A DNA stretch of 40,888 bases from SSEF01 sp964398485 (GTDB lineage: Bacteria > Patescibacteriota > Minisyncoccia > Moranbacterales > UBA1568), in contig CAYNMD010000004.1 in NCBI GenBank assembly GCA_964398485.1, forward strand, positions 1-40,888, in the 5' to 3' direction. The stretch's first letter is position 1. Each line of letters starts with the position of its first letter. Position numbers and translations under genes: made by a program. A model generated the notes under the pieces. It ran no database searches. It had not been told where the DNA came from and saw only the letters and a list, made by a program, of their open reading frames with translations. Shown in pieces: positions 1-9,522 of this stretch.

Positions 1-2
1 TT

Positions 3-3000
3 AAGGATGAATCGACCAGCCTAACACAACGAACAACTCTTGCCTTCCTTGGGGCAGGCGTCTCTTGTGCGGACAACGTGACTCAGACTGAGTGTACTAT
101 CTCAGGTGGATCAGGATCGGATCTCCAAGGGACGTATGGGGCTGACGCCGATGGAGGTAATGCGACGATCTCACTTACAGCAGCTGACGATGGTCTCATC
201 TTTACCAACCCAACTTCTGGCGGCAATGACCTCTCGACTTTTCTCCTTCAGCTCGATCAGGCCAATACGACCGCCAACGTGAAAGCACTCGACATCGTCC
301 AGTCATCCAACGCGGCCAACGCAGTCAATATTACCGCTAACTCAATTGATAGCGAGACCGGCCTGGCCATCACTGCTAACGGACTTACCAGCGGAAGCGG
401 GATCAGCGTTGCTTCTTCGTCAACCGGCATGACGGGCAATTTGGCCCAGGTTTCTCTGTCTGGCTCAAACTCTGCCAACACTGGTGATATTCTCGAGCTC
501 TCCAATACGGGAACAGCTAATGCCAATACTACCCTCCATATCGATCATCGTGCTACTGGAACGGGCAACCTTGCTTTGAGAGTGGATGACATATCTGGCG
601 ATACAACCCCATTTATTATTGACGGCGACGGAAATGTGGGTATAGGAACAAGTTCGATTACCACGCCTACCGGGAAACTCACGCCAGCACTCCAAGTGGG
701 ATCGGCGACGAATCGAGAAAATTCCAGTTTCTATGGTGACGTGACCGCAGAAGGTTTTGATATTCAAAGAAATCTAACGGGGATCATCGATATATTTGTC
801 TATGACACATCGCGCGATGCGGATGGTGGGGGATGGCGTAACAGCGCCTTGTCTCAACAGCTCTCCTGGTTTACCGAAACCAAAGACAATACAGGATCTG
901 CCTGCGTGATCGGGACAGACGACCGCTGTGGTAAATCAGAATTTCCCCGTAAAGCGATTCTCGTTACTACCGCCACCGCTCTCCATATTTTTGATGGTGG
1001 GGATAATACTCTCTGGATGACATTCACCCAAGCCGGGACCTATGCGATGGGGGCGGATACCAACAACAATCCATCCGGTGTCGGCGCCCAGAATGGTGTG
1101 ATCGTCGTCGGCACCAATGGCGCCTCGGCTACGGGCATGTATGCCTTTGACTTCAAACAAGACACGATGTTCCGCTACAATGCCACGAACCGCGTGCAGG
1201 GGGACAAGAATATCGGGAATCGCAACAGTACCGTGACCTACTCCACTGATGCCAACACCAACTTTGCCATCGCTGATGCAGTGGTGAATGATGTCTCGAT
1301 CGCGATGCAGACGGCTTCGTCTGAAGGTATGGCCAACACTCTGACTCTCCCCACCGATAGTGCCACGAGTCCAATCCGCGGTGTCACGCTCATCGCCGCC
1401 GCGACCAATACGGCTATTTCTGTCGTGAATATGGCTTCACGAAAAACCCTGAATTATTCGGATGTAACCAACGATGACTACTACCAAGTGGTCATGACCA
1501 CTCGCGGACGGCTGTACGCGACCAATGCCACCCAGCAACAGCTTGAGGAGTGGAAAAACATCGATCGCGATGTGGCCAACGAAACCAATGGTACGCCTGA
1601 TCGCACCTATGACGAGCTGACTCCGAACGGCGCTGCTGGGAAGACGCCGATCACTACAGGTACGGCACCCACCTTTTCAGCATCGAATCCGGGCCAACTA
1701 GCGGTTATCGAGCGTAGTTCGAGTGCGCGTGAATCAGCCGCGACGACTTTGCTTGAATCGGGCGATATTGTTTTTGTCGGATCGAACCAGGGACTGGCAG
1801 AAGTCCATACTTCGGGTGGTAACTTGCTTGGTGCTTCGTGGTCCAAGATTACGACCACCACCGTGGCTACGCCATATATGGTAGGGGCTCCGCGTGGAGT
1901 TTTCACATTTGATGAAGCCACCGGATCGACGGCGGCGACCAGCGCCGTGGGAACAGCCGGCTCGACCAAACAGGTGCTCGATCAGGCGGGAGCGACGGCC
2001 CCGACCTTTGGTGGGGGTGGAGTGCGTGGGACGAGTGTCAACTTCAACAATAACTCCTATCTTTGTTCGGATGCGAATTCAGATGGTACCTGTGATGCGG
2101 ATACAGACTTCAATGCTGGAACGATTGGATTTACTGTTTCTCTGTGGTTTAAGCACGCTACAACAGCTGCTGCTGATGCTCTTTTTGAGCGTTGCTATAC
2201 TCCTGCTACGCCTACCGCGGCGGTGGGTTGTATCTATGCAGGTATGACTGCCTCTGGTACTATCCGTTTCGCAATTGATAGCCAGACAACGTGGACCTAT
2301 GACACGACTTACGACGACACGATCGTCTCGACGGCGACCTATAATGATAATCAGTGGCACCACGCGGTCTTCACCAATACAGACACCGACATCTGTATGT
2401 ATATCGATGGGAAAATGGCAGTGGCGTGTGATTCCACTCTAGCAGCCACCGCAACTCTCGATGCATCACAAGTGTTGACAGTGGGCGGAGTATGTTCGGG
2501 GGCGAACTGTACGACCGGGACGAACTTCTGGGACGGTTCCATTGATGATTTCGTGTGGAGTTCGAACGGTGCCACGACCGATAATGGTCTTCCGGCTCAA
2601 GGTGCACTCAAGCTCTACCTCGACGGTCGGGCACACCTCATCCGCCCCGCTACCACAGTAACTGACGCAACGGCATTCAGTTCTACCACCATCGGAGATT
2701 CCGGGGAATCCTATATACCAGGGTCTTTTGCTGGTCTAGTAGTCGAGCTGACGGGTGGGACTGGAGCTGGTCAGACTCGCATGATTGTCTCCAACGACGC
2801 GACGACCTTTACTGTTTCACCGGCTTGGAGCACGACGCCGGATGCGACGACTGATTACACCGTGAACCCTGCGCGACTGTATGGTGCTACGAATGCTGTT
2901 ACGGCTATAGCCCCAGACCTCCCGACCAACCTCAATCGCCTCCGCAAGGTCTATGTCGGTACGAGTGATGGGAGCGATGGTGGAGGAGTCACGGTCTATA

Positions 3001-4880
3001 CTAATGCCGGGACGGGTTCATTGAAGACCGGCGTCATACATAGTGATGCCGGATACCCGAGCGATGATCTTGGGAGTTCCTGGTCGGGAACCGATGCGGA
3101 TGATATCAGTGCCATGCAAGCCTATTCTGATACTGTCGCAATAGGTAATGGTGCCTTTATGCGCGCGCAGCGTTCGGATGTCGGTTTGAAACAGTTGCAG
3201 CTTGATGTCGGTTCAGCCATTGAGGACATCCGACAGGAGCTTGTTGCCAAGCAGCTCTATGGTTCAACGCAGGATGTACTGGGGCTTGGTCAGGGAGCGG
3301 ACTTGGCAGAGCGGTATTATTCAAACGAAAGTCTTGAGGCCGGTGAAATTGTTTCTATCGACAAGACCATAGAGGCGGGTGTGAAGCGCTCAGCGTCCGC
3401 GTATCAGCGCGATGTGCTTGGCGTAGTCGCTACCAAACCGGCCATTACACTTGGTCCAGTGCAAGAGAATGCGTATCCAGTCGCTCTGGCTGGTCGTGTT
3501 CCTGTCAAAGTAACGAATGAAAACGGACCAATATATGCTGGCGATCGGATCACTGCCTCATCGAGACCTGGATATGGCATGTTTGCCAGTCAAGCGGGGA
3601 GAGTCATAGGGACGGCTCTCGCGGATGCGGGTGATTGGGTAGTTTGTGATAGTGAAGATGCACTTGTTGAACATCCAAAATTGTGTACCACCGTGCTTGT
3701 CTTCGTCAATCTCTCCGATTACTACGGTCAACCAGTGGAACTCGCCATGGCCGAAAAAACTGATTCGATTGGTTTGACGACCCCGGTGAGTGACGATGAG
3801 ACCGGTCTCGGAAGTGGTGACACCGTGGTCAAATTGGCGACCGCTACCCCGACCCGCGAAGAACAGATTATGGCGTTCCTCAAGACTGTGAGAGATGAAC
3901 GAACCAAGAATCAGGCGGCACCATCGGAAGTCTTTACTGATCGAGTGGCTGCCAGTACCGAAATTATTACGCCGAAACTTGTTGTAGACGAGATCTTTGC
4001 CAAGAGTATCAAAGCTGACAGTATTGAGGGACTTTCGTTGTGGACGGACAGAATAGCGAGTCTCCAGGCCAAATACGCGGGACTGGTGCCTGAAACAGAA
4101 AATGGTGATGCTACGCCAGCCGATGCTGCTCTTGGCACTGAGCGTACGCTCCTTAATCTCGAGCAGTTTGTGGTGGGGTCATTCACGGCTCGTCTCGATG
4201 CGAGTATTCTTGGTAAGCTTTCAGTGACTGGAGCGCTGACTGTAGCAGATGCCGCCGAGTTTCAAGGAGAGACAACGTTTGCTCGGTTGGCTACTTTTAT
4301 GAACGAGGCACTTTTCCGTGGCAAAGTGGCTTTTGAAAAGGTGCCAACTTTTAGCGCTGATACTGCTGGTTTTGCAACGATCACGGAGGGAGAAAAACGG
4401 GTACGAATTACGTTTGACGAGGCTTATGCTCGACAGCCGATTGTGGCAGTAACACTGACGCGTGACATCTCACCGCTCCTTGAGGATAGTGCAGACGATA
4501 CTCTCCGATCGGATGTAGCAGAGGTGGAGCGTGAGTATGTAAAGGGAGTCTTTGATACCAACATACGCTATATAGTGACAGAGAAAGATCAGACTGGTTT
4601 TACTATCTTGCTCTCTGATAAGGCGCCGGCAGACCTTTCTTTTTCCTGGGTAGCCATTGCCGTTGATCGGCCAAGGACTTCGATCTCTCAGCCTGAGAAA
4701 GAGGGAGAAGATGGGAAATCTGAGAGGGAGGATGAAATTGTGTTGCCTGAAACTCCAGTCGCTCCGGCCGAAGAAGAGGCATTACTCCCAGAGCCAACTG
4801 CCTTGCCTGTAGAGAAAACTCCTACTCTTACGCCAGGTCAAGAGTCTGTAGCTGCTACTCCAGAATCTGAAACCATTTGA
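3..4880 (+). CDS. Giant surface/adhesin-like protein with LamG-like domain, 5' end outside window
   Basis: The reading frame is open from the first full codon at position 3, so the gene enters from the left; the GTG at 78 is just an internal codon. About 1625 residues are visible. The N-terminal part is Ser/Thr/Asn/Gly-rich beta-repeat sequence ending in a phage tail-fibre-like motif GNVGIGT (about 631-660). A LamG/concanavalin-like jelly-roll spans roughly 1891-2575, with FTVSLWFK, WHHAVF, a YIDGK element and WDGSIDDF in the expected order. At about 3280-3640 a stretch with DLAERYYS, VLGVV and GRVPVKV resembles the region before intramolecular-chaperone (peptidase G2-like) domains of phage tail proteins. 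A beta-rich domain ending FSWVAIAVD precedes a Pro/Glu-rich tail (from about 4670). No C-terminal membrane anchor is visible. Likely an exported adhesin or fibre; substrate unknown. High-GC codon choice matches a native gene. Confidence 0.85.
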   Translation, partial: KDESTSLTQRTTLAFLGAGVSCADNVTQTECTISGGSGSDLQGTYGADADGGNATISLTAADDGLIFTNPTSGGNDLSTFLLQLDQANTTANVKALDIVQSSNAANAVNITANSIDSETGLAITANGLTSGSGISVASSSTGMTGNLAQVSLSGSNSANTGDILELSNTGTANANTTLHIDHRATGTGNLALRVDDISGDTTPFIIDGDGNVGIGTSSITTPTGKLTPALQVGSATNRENSSFYGDVTAEGFDIQRNLTGIIDIFVYDTSRDADGGGWRNSALSQQLSWFTETKDNTGSACVIGTDDRCGKSEFPRKAILVTTATALHIFDGGDNTLWMTFTQAGTYAMGADTNNNPSGVGAQNGVIVVGTNGASATGMYAFDFKQDTMFRYNATNRVQGDKNIGNRNSTVTYSTDANTNFAIADAVVNDVSIAMQTASSEGMANTLTLPTDSATSPIRGVTLIAAATNTAISVVNMASRKTLNYSDVTNDDYYQVVMTTRGRLYATNATQQQLEEWKNIDRDVANETNGTPDRTYDELTPNGAAGKTPITTGTAPTFSASNPGQLAVIERSSSARESAATTLLESGDIVFVGSNQGLAEVHTSGGNLLGASWSKITTTTVATPYMVGAPRGVFTFDEATGSTAATSAVGTAGSTKQVLDQAGATAPTFGGGGVRGTSVNFNNNSYLCSDANSDGTCDADTDFNAGTIGFTVSLWFKHATTAAADALFERCYTPATPTAAVGCIYAGMTASGTIRFAIDSQTTWTYDTTYDDTIVSTATYNDNQWHHAVFTNTDTDICMYIDGKMAVACDSTLAATATLDASQVLTVGGVCSGANCTTGTNFWDGSIDDFVWSSNGATTDNGLPAQGALKLYLDGRAHLIRPATTVTDATAFSSTTIGDSGESYIPGSFAGLVVELTGGTGAGQTRMIVSNDATTFTVSPAWSTTPDATTDYTVNPARLYGATNAVTAIAPDLPTNLNRLRKVYVGTSDGSDGGGVTVYTNAGTGSLKTGVIHSDAGYPSDDLGSSWSGTDADDISAMQAYSDTVAIGNGAFMRAQRSDVGLKQLQLDVGSAIEDIRQELVAKQLYGSTQDVLGLGQGADLAERYYSNESLEAGEIVSIDKTIEAGVKRSASAYQRDVLGVVATKPAITLGPVQENAYPVALAGRVPVKVTNENGPIYAGDRITASSRPGYGMFASQAGRVIGTALADAGDWVVCDSEDALVEHPKLCTTVLVFVNLSDYYGQPVELAMAEKTDSIGLTTPVSDDETGLGSGDTVVKLATATPTREEQIMAFLKTVRDERTKNQAAPSEVFTDRVAASTEIITPKLVVDEIFAKSIKADSIEGLSLWTDRIASLQAKYAGLVPETENGDATPADAALGTERTLLNLEQFVVGSFTARLDASILGKLSVTGALTVADAAEFQGETTFARLATFMNEALFRGKVAFEKVPTFSADTAGFATITEGEKRVRITFDEAYARQPIVAVTLTRDISPLLEDSADDTLRSDVAEVEREYVKGVFDTNIRYIVTEKDQTGFTILLSDKAPADLSFSWVAIAVDRPRTSISQPEKEGEDGKSEREDEIVLPETPVAPAEEEALLPEPTALPVEKTPTLTPGQESVAATPESETI

Positions 4881-4927
4881 TGAAGTCCTCTGATTTTTAG
4901 TGGTGAAGAAGAGTGACAGATATTTTG

Positions 4928-4936
4928 TGTTACAAT
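4928..4936 (+). promoter_or_regulatory. Extended -10 promoter for serine hydrolase
   Basis: TGtTACAAT, an extended -10 element (5/6 to TATAAT plus the TGn). The predicted +1 is near 4943, six bases before the ATG at 4949. No good -35 is visible. The GAGGGGG at 4937-4943 between box and start would lie largely upstream of +1, so it may not act as a ribosome binding site. Confidence 0.5.
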
Positions 4937-4948
4937 GAGGGGGATTTT

Positions 4949-5944
4949 ATGTCCACTTCCCCGAAGGTATTTTTTGGCGTTTTTCTCATATTTGCCATCG
5001 GTGTTATTACTGGCTATGGCCTTTTTGTTTTTCTTGACCGAGATGCCCATAGTAATGTGAGTAGTAATTCCAAACAGATTCGCCAAGTCGGGGAATATCG
5101 CTACATCAACCCTCTCCTTGAGTGTGAAGTAGCTGAAGGAACGATTGATGCACGGAAACAAAATTTTCGTGACGAGCTTGTTAGAGAAATAGAGATTATT
5201 AAAAAGCAGAACCAATTGACTAAGGTGGCGGTCTATTTTCGTGACCTCAACAACGGTCCAGCCTTTGGTGTAGATGAAGCGGGCGAGTTTTTCCCGGCCT
5301 CGCTCCTCAAGGTGCCAGTGATGATGGCTTATTATCGTTGGTCAGAGAAGGAACCTCAACTTTTAGAGACAAAAATTAGCTATCAGAATGAGATAGACTT
5401 TGGCTATAAACCAACCATTATTCCCAAAGAGAAGCTTGTTGTGGGCCAGTCGTATTCTGTGAATGAATTGATCCGACATATGATAATTTTTTCTGATAAT
5501 CAAGCTCTCTATCTTCTCACGCGTAATCTCCCGAAAGTTTATATTGAAGAACTTTTTAAACTTCTCGGTGTAGGAATAGATGTATTAGCTGATTCAGATG
5601 CCAAACTTACTGTCAAAGAATATGCCGGTTTTTTCCGTATCCTCTTCAATAGTTCGTATCTTTCTCGCGAGAATTCGGAGAAGGCGCTCCTTCTTCTTGC
5701 TTCGACGGATTACAACGATGCGTTGCCAGCTGGGGTACCAAAGGATATTTCTGTTTCCCATAAGTTTGGTGAGGCAGGAACAGGTATGACTGAAAGGCAG
5801 CTGCATGACTGTGGAATTGTCTATTTCCCAGATCATCCTTACCTCACCTGCATCATGACCCGGGGCAAGGAGCTCGACAATCTCAAACAATCTATTGTTG
5901 ATATTTCCAAGTTTATCTACGGGAAAATCGACGAACAGTACTAG
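4949..5944 (+). CDS. Membrane-anchored serine hydrolase, class A beta-lactamase fold
   Basis: 331-residue protein with an N-terminal signal anchor (hydrophobic residues about 7-29), placing the enzyme outside the membrane. Catalytic signatures of the penicillin-recognising serine hydrolases are present: SxxK as S118-L-L-K121 and SDN as S182-D183-N184. The third box, usually KTG or KSG, reads K272-F-G. This fits the beta-lactamase2 family (class A fold), which in such genomes is more plausibly a peptidoglycan-related hydrolase than a resistance enzyme. The ATG at 4949 was chosen over an upstream GTG at 4913, because 4913 lies before the likely transcription start and adds a non-signal-like leader. 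It is followed 41 bases later by pcrA with its own promoter. Activity is inferred from motifs only. Confidence 0.8.
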   Translation: MSTSPKVFFGVFLIFAIGVITGYGLFVFLDRDAHSNVSSNSKQIRQVGEYRYINPLLECEVAEGTIDARKQNFRDELVREIEIIKKQNQLTKVAVYFRDLNNGPAFGVDEAGEFFPASLLKVPVMMAYYRWSEKEPQLLETKISYQNEIDFGYKPTIIPKEKLVVGQSYSVNELIRHMIIFSDNQALYLLTRNLPKVYIEELFKLLGVGIDVLADSDAKLTVKEYAGFFRILFNSSYLSRENSEKALLLLASTDYNDALPAGVPKDISVSHKFGEAGTGMTERQLHDCGIVYFPDHPYLTCIMTRGKELDNLKQSIVDISKFIYGKIDEQY

Positions 5945-5966
5945 TCTTTCTTTGAGAGTCTCTCCC

Positions 5967-5975
5967 TGGTACAAT
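5967..5975 (+). promoter_or_regulatory. Extended -10 promoter for pcrA
   Basis: TGgTACAAT. The predicted +1 is near 5982, four bases before the ATG at 5986. The GAGGAG at 5976-5981 looks like a Shine-Dalgarno sequence but would fall just upstream of that +1; either it is part of the initial transcript from a slightly earlier start or the mRNA is effectively leaderless. Confidence 0.5.
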
Positions 5976-5985
5976 GAGGAGTACT

Positions 5986-8205
5986 ATGCAATTTTGGGAA
6001 GCAGGACTCAATACTGAACAGCGCCGGGCCGTCACTACTGTCGATGGACCAGTTCTTATATTGGCTGGAGCGGGGAGTGGCAAGACCAAGACGCTTACTC
6101 ACCGTATTGCCTATCTTATCGCTGAGAAAAAAGTATCTTCACACGCTATTTTGGCAGTCACCTTTACCAATAAGGCGGCAGCTGAGATGAAAGAGCGTGT
6201 CGAACATCTTCTTGCTAAAGCAGGAGAGGGGGATTTCCGCACCCCAGAATTTATGGGCACGTTTCATAGTCTCTGCGTACGGATTTTGCGTCGTGATATT
6301 GAACCGCTTGGGTACAGCAAGAATTTCAATATAATCGACGCTGACGATCAGCTCGGTCTCGTCAAAAAAGCCATGAAGGAACTCGAGATGAATCCGGATC
6401 AAATCCGGCCGAGGTCACTCCTCGAGGCTATCTCTACTGCCAAGAATAGACAGATGAGTACCGAGCGGTTTACTGCCGAGGCCCAGAGTTATTTCGAGGA
6501 GCTGGTGGCCAAAGTCTATGAACGGTACCAGGCGATGCTCAAAGAGCAGAATAGTCTCGATTTTGATGATCTCATTGCCCTTACGGTAAAGCTTTTCAAA
6601 GAACACGAGACTATTCTTGCTCGCTACCAGACGCTCTTCCGGTATATCCTTGTCGACGAGTATCAGGACACCAATCCGCTCCAGTACGAACTCGTGACGC
6701 TCCTCGCGGAAAAGCATCGTAACCTCTTCGTCATTGGTGATGATTATCAGTCTATCTATTCCTGGCGTCAGGCAGATATCCGCAATATTCTCTCTTTTGA
6801 GGAGGATTATCCCGAAGCTGTTGTCATTACGCTGGATCAAAACTATCGTTCGACACAGAAAATTCTTGATGCCGCTTCGAGTATTATTGAAAACAATCTC
6901 CATCAGCGTCACAAAAAACTGTGGACTGAGAAAAAAGAGGGCGATCAGATTACGCTCTATCCAGCGGTAGATGAAAATGACGAGGCAAGATTTATAGTTA
7001 CGGAGATTCGTTCCGAAAGAGAAAGTGGCCGAGCTTATCGTGATTGTGCCATACTCTACCGGACCAATGCTCAGTCGCGAAGCGTAGAAGAAGCTCTGCT
7101 TAAAGCAAGTATCCCGTACCTCATTATTGGTGGAGTCAAGTTTTATAGCCGCAAGGAAATCAAAGATGTCCTGGCGTATCTTCGCTTTCTCGCTAATCCT
7201 CGTGACTATCTTGCTCTTGAGCGTCTTATCAATGAACCCAAACGAGGAATTGGCGCTGCCAGTCTCGAGGTCTGGGTGAGCGCGGCACGGGAAAAATCAC
7301 TCGACTACCTGGCTACCATCCCGCACCTTAGGGAAGGCGGACTGCTCCAAGAGAAAAAACTGAAGGCACTCGAGAGTGTGGCTGAGCTCTTTCTCCATTG
7401 GCGCGATAGTCTCGAACATGAAACGAGTCTGACACTCGCGCAGCTTATTGATGTCGTGGTGCGGGAGAGCGGTTACCTCGAGACACTTCGTGATGGGACG
7501 ACCGAGGGTGAAGTGCGTGAAGAAAACGTCAAAGAACTTCTTTCGGTTGCCAAGAAGTTCGATACGCTTTCGGCGCGAGAGGCACTCAATCGATTTTTGG
7601 AAGAAGTGGCTTTGATTGCTGATACTGATTCTTTGGATGAAGGAACAGATGCAGTGCGGCTCATGACGGTACACTCATCCAAGGGGTTGGAATTCCCAGT
7701 AGTTTTTCTTATCGGTCTTGAGGAGGGAATTTTCCCACATTCACGGAGTGCTCTCTCTCCATCTGAACTCGAAGAAGAGCGCCGCCTTATGTATGTGGGT
7801 CTCACCAGGGCCAAGGAGAAGGCATATCTTCTCCATGCGGAGATGCGTACTCTCTTCGGTGGGATGCAAGTCAACCCACCATCGAGATTTCTCTCTGAAA
7901 TCCCGACTGAATTAGTGGAGAAGAGGGAACAGAAACCGGAGAGCGCCTTTTTCCCGAGCCGTAAACCTTCATACGGATCATCGTTTGGGTATCGCCGGAA
8001 AACTTCTTCGGTGGAAGCACCAAAATCTCCTTCCGAGAAAACAGCTTCTGGCGCGACGGATCTCCGTCCAGGCGATATGGTGGAGCATGATCAGTTTGGG
8101 AGTGGTCTCGTACTTTCCCTCGATGGGAAATTGGTATCGGTAGCCTTTAAAAGGGCGGGAGTGAAAAAAATGATGCTCGGGGTTGCACCACTGAGGAAAA
8201 TCTGA
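5986..8205 (+). CDS. pcrA: ATP-dependent DNA helicase, UvrD/PcrA/Rep family
   Basis: 739-residue superfamily 1A 3'-5' DNA helicase used in repair, replication restart and conflict resolution with RNA polymerase. All helicase motifs are visible in order: motif I GAGSGKT (residues 28-34), Ia TFTNKAA, Ic GTFHSL, motif II VDEYQDT (223-229), III GDDYQSIYSWR, IV QNYRST, V TVHSSKGLE and VI LMYVGLTRAKE. The C-terminal ~45 residues (GDMVEHDQFGSG onward, ending at KI) form the Tudor-like module that in PcrA/UvrD contacts RNA polymerase, after a Ser/Pro-rich linker. The start at 5986 (MQFWEAGLN) puts the first domain at the family's usual distance; an in-frame ATG at 5974 overlaps the -10 box and is less likely. 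Full length, no defect seen. Confidence 0.95.
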   Translation: MQFWEAGLNTEQRRAVTTVDGPVLILAGAGSGKTKTLTHRIAYLIAEKKVSSHAILAVTFTNKAAAEMKERVEHLLAKAGEGDFRTPEFMGTFHSLCVRILRRDIEPLGYSKNFNIIDADDQLGLVKKAMKELEMNPDQIRPRSLLEAISTAKNRQMSTERFTAEAQSYFEELVAKVYERYQAMLKEQNSLDFDDLIALTVKLFKEHETILARYQTLFRYILVDEYQDTNPLQYELVTLLAEKHRNLFVIGDDYQSIYSWRQADIRNILSFEEDYPEAVVITLDQNYRSTQKILDAASSIIENNLHQRHKKLWTEKKEGDQITLYPAVDENDEARFIVTEIRSERESGRAYRDCAILYRTNAQSRSVEEALLKASIPYLIIGGVKFYSRKEIKDVLAYLRFLANPRDYLALERLINEPKRGIGAASLEVWVSAAREKSLDYLATIPHLREGGLLQEKKLKALESVAELFLHWRDSLEHETSLTLAQLIDVVVRESGYLETLRDGTTEGEVREENVKELLSVAKKFDTLSAREALNRFLEEVALIADTDSLDEGTDAVRLMTVHSSKGLEFPVVFLIGLEEGIFPHSRSALSPSELEEERRLMYVGLTRAKEKAYLLHAEMRTLFGGMQVNPPSRFLSEIPTELVEKREQKPESAFFPSRKPSYGSSFGYRRKTSSVEAPKSPSEKTASGATDLRPGDMVEHDQFGSGLVLSLDGKLVSVAFKRAGVKKMMLGVAPLRKI

Positions 8206-8211
8206 AACAAT
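8203..8211 (+). promoter_or_regulatory. Possible extended -10 inside pcrA stop codon
   Basis: TGaAACAAT; the TGA is the pcrA stop codon. AACAAT (8206-8211) is 4/6 to consensus. The predicted +1 is near 8218, one base before the ATG at 8219. The same box-to-ATG spacing recurs elsewhere in the window, but readthrough from pcrA could equally express the next gene. Confidence 0.3.
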
Positions 8212-8218
8212 GGGGGAC

Positions 8219-9511
8219 ATGCTTATTTTGTCTCCTCACAACCGATTGTTTCTGGGCACCTTGATCCTCGGGGGAGGACTTTTTTTTGCTTCAGAAAATG
8301 TGGGTGCTGAGGGCCCAGTCAAAGATCTTGAAAAGGCGATCAAGTCTGGTAAAAAACAGATTCTTTTTGCAGGCAAAGAGAATGAAGACCTGACTATCAA
8401 AGCCAATATAGCCGTAACTGGTACGAGTCCAGACAAAGCATTGATCTACGGTGATATCAAAATGGAGAATGGCTCGTCGCTCTCTAATGTAACCGTAGCA
8501 GGAAAAAAGACGGTTATTACGATTGCTAAGGGAGCGAGTGTTACTCTTTCCAATGTCACGGTGCGTGGTGGTTCTGAATCCGGTATCTTTGCTCCAGAAG
8601 GTGGTGGTACCCTTACTATCAAAAATTCTCGTATTCTCAAAAATCGCAAAGGTTTTTATATTCTTCCAGGAAAAAATTTGAATATTTCTGGTAACGTAGT
8701 GAGCGGCAACGATGAGGAGGGGCTAGATGTCAGAGCGGGAACCTCGGGGAGTATTGTTGGAAATCAGTTTGTGAATAACGGAGAGGGAGGTGCAGAAATC
8801 ATTGTTGGTTCTGCTCGCCTGACTATTAGTCGGAATACATTTTCAGGGAACAAATCAAGTGGTCTCGCCCTCCAGGCGTATAGCGGCATCGGGAAAGCTC
8901 CAGGCAATGTCCAGGTATCAAACAATACCTTCTCCAACAACGGGAACTTTGGCTTGGTTTGTAGCTCGCCCAGTAAGGGAGGGGCTGGTGGCGCCTTTTT
9001 TCAGCGGGTGATTAGACTTATTGATAATACCTTTCAGGGGAATAAGGCGGGCAATATTGACCCCGTCTGCGCTACTGCCAATCGCCAGAGTCAAAACGAT
9101 GACGTATCTCGTTCTCAAACAGAAGTGTCTGCTGACACTGCGCGTATGGAAAGAGAGAAATTGCGCTATGAAGCGATAGAATATTTTGCTACAACTACCA
9201 CGCTTCTTCATGACGAAGAATATCTTCTAGAGATGAATCTCAATGAATACGAGGCGTCACTTACTCAGACTGAGAGGCTGTTCCATCCAACTTTGTCTCA
9301 TACGGCTATTGAAAAGACAGTGCGTCAGATCGAGCGCATCAATACTTTGAGGCGGGCGCTCGAAGAATTTCCGGAGGAATGGCTGAGTGACTCGCTTCGA
9401 GATGAACGAAATGCTCTGGTCAATGAGTCGCTAAGGCGCATGGAAGAGCTCCGGCAATACTTTGAACGACTCCAAAAGCCACTGTTCTGGCAGTTGGTAA
9501 GAGCATGGTAA
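8219..9511 (+). CDS. Secreted right-handed beta-helix protein with coiled-coil tail
   Basis: 430 residues from the ATG at 8219 (an alternative ATG lies at 8210). A signal peptide (about residues 1-30, hydrophobic run then a small-residue cleavage region near NVGAEG) predicts export. Residues about 50-285 carry repeated short beta-strand units with stacked Asn/Gly turns such as ISGNVVSGND, ISRNTFSGN, VSNNTFSNNG and LIDNTFQGN. This is typical of parallel beta-helix (NosD/pectate-lyase-like PbH1) repeats, whose known roles are polysaccharide binding or cleavage and adhesion; no catalytic signature was identified. The C-terminal ~130 residues are Glu/Arg/Leu-rich and probably helical or coiled coil. 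The end overlaps possible upstream starts of the recombinase gene. Function unknown. Confidence 0.75.
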   Translation: MLILSPHNRLFLGTLILGGGLFFASENVGAEGPVKDLEKAIKSGKKQILFAGKENEDLTIKANIAVTGTSPDKALIYGDIKMENGSSLSNVTVAGKKTVITIAKGASVTLSNVTVRGGSESGIFAPEGGGTLTIKNSRILKNRKGFYILPGKNLNISGNVVSGNDEEGLDVRAGTSGSIVGNQFVNNGEGGAEIIVGSARLTISRNTFSGNKSSGLALQAYSGIGKAPGNVQVSNNTFSNNGNFGLVCSSPSKGGAGGAFFQRVIRLIDNTFQGNKAGNIDPVCATANRQSQNDDVSRSQTEVSADTARMEREKLRYEAIEYFATTTTLLHDEEYLLEMNLNEYEASLTQTERLFHPTLSHTAIEKTVRQIERINTLRRALEEFPEEWLSDSLRDERNALVNESLRRMEELRQYFERLQKPLFWQLVRAW

Positions 9512-9522
9512 AGTGGGTATGT

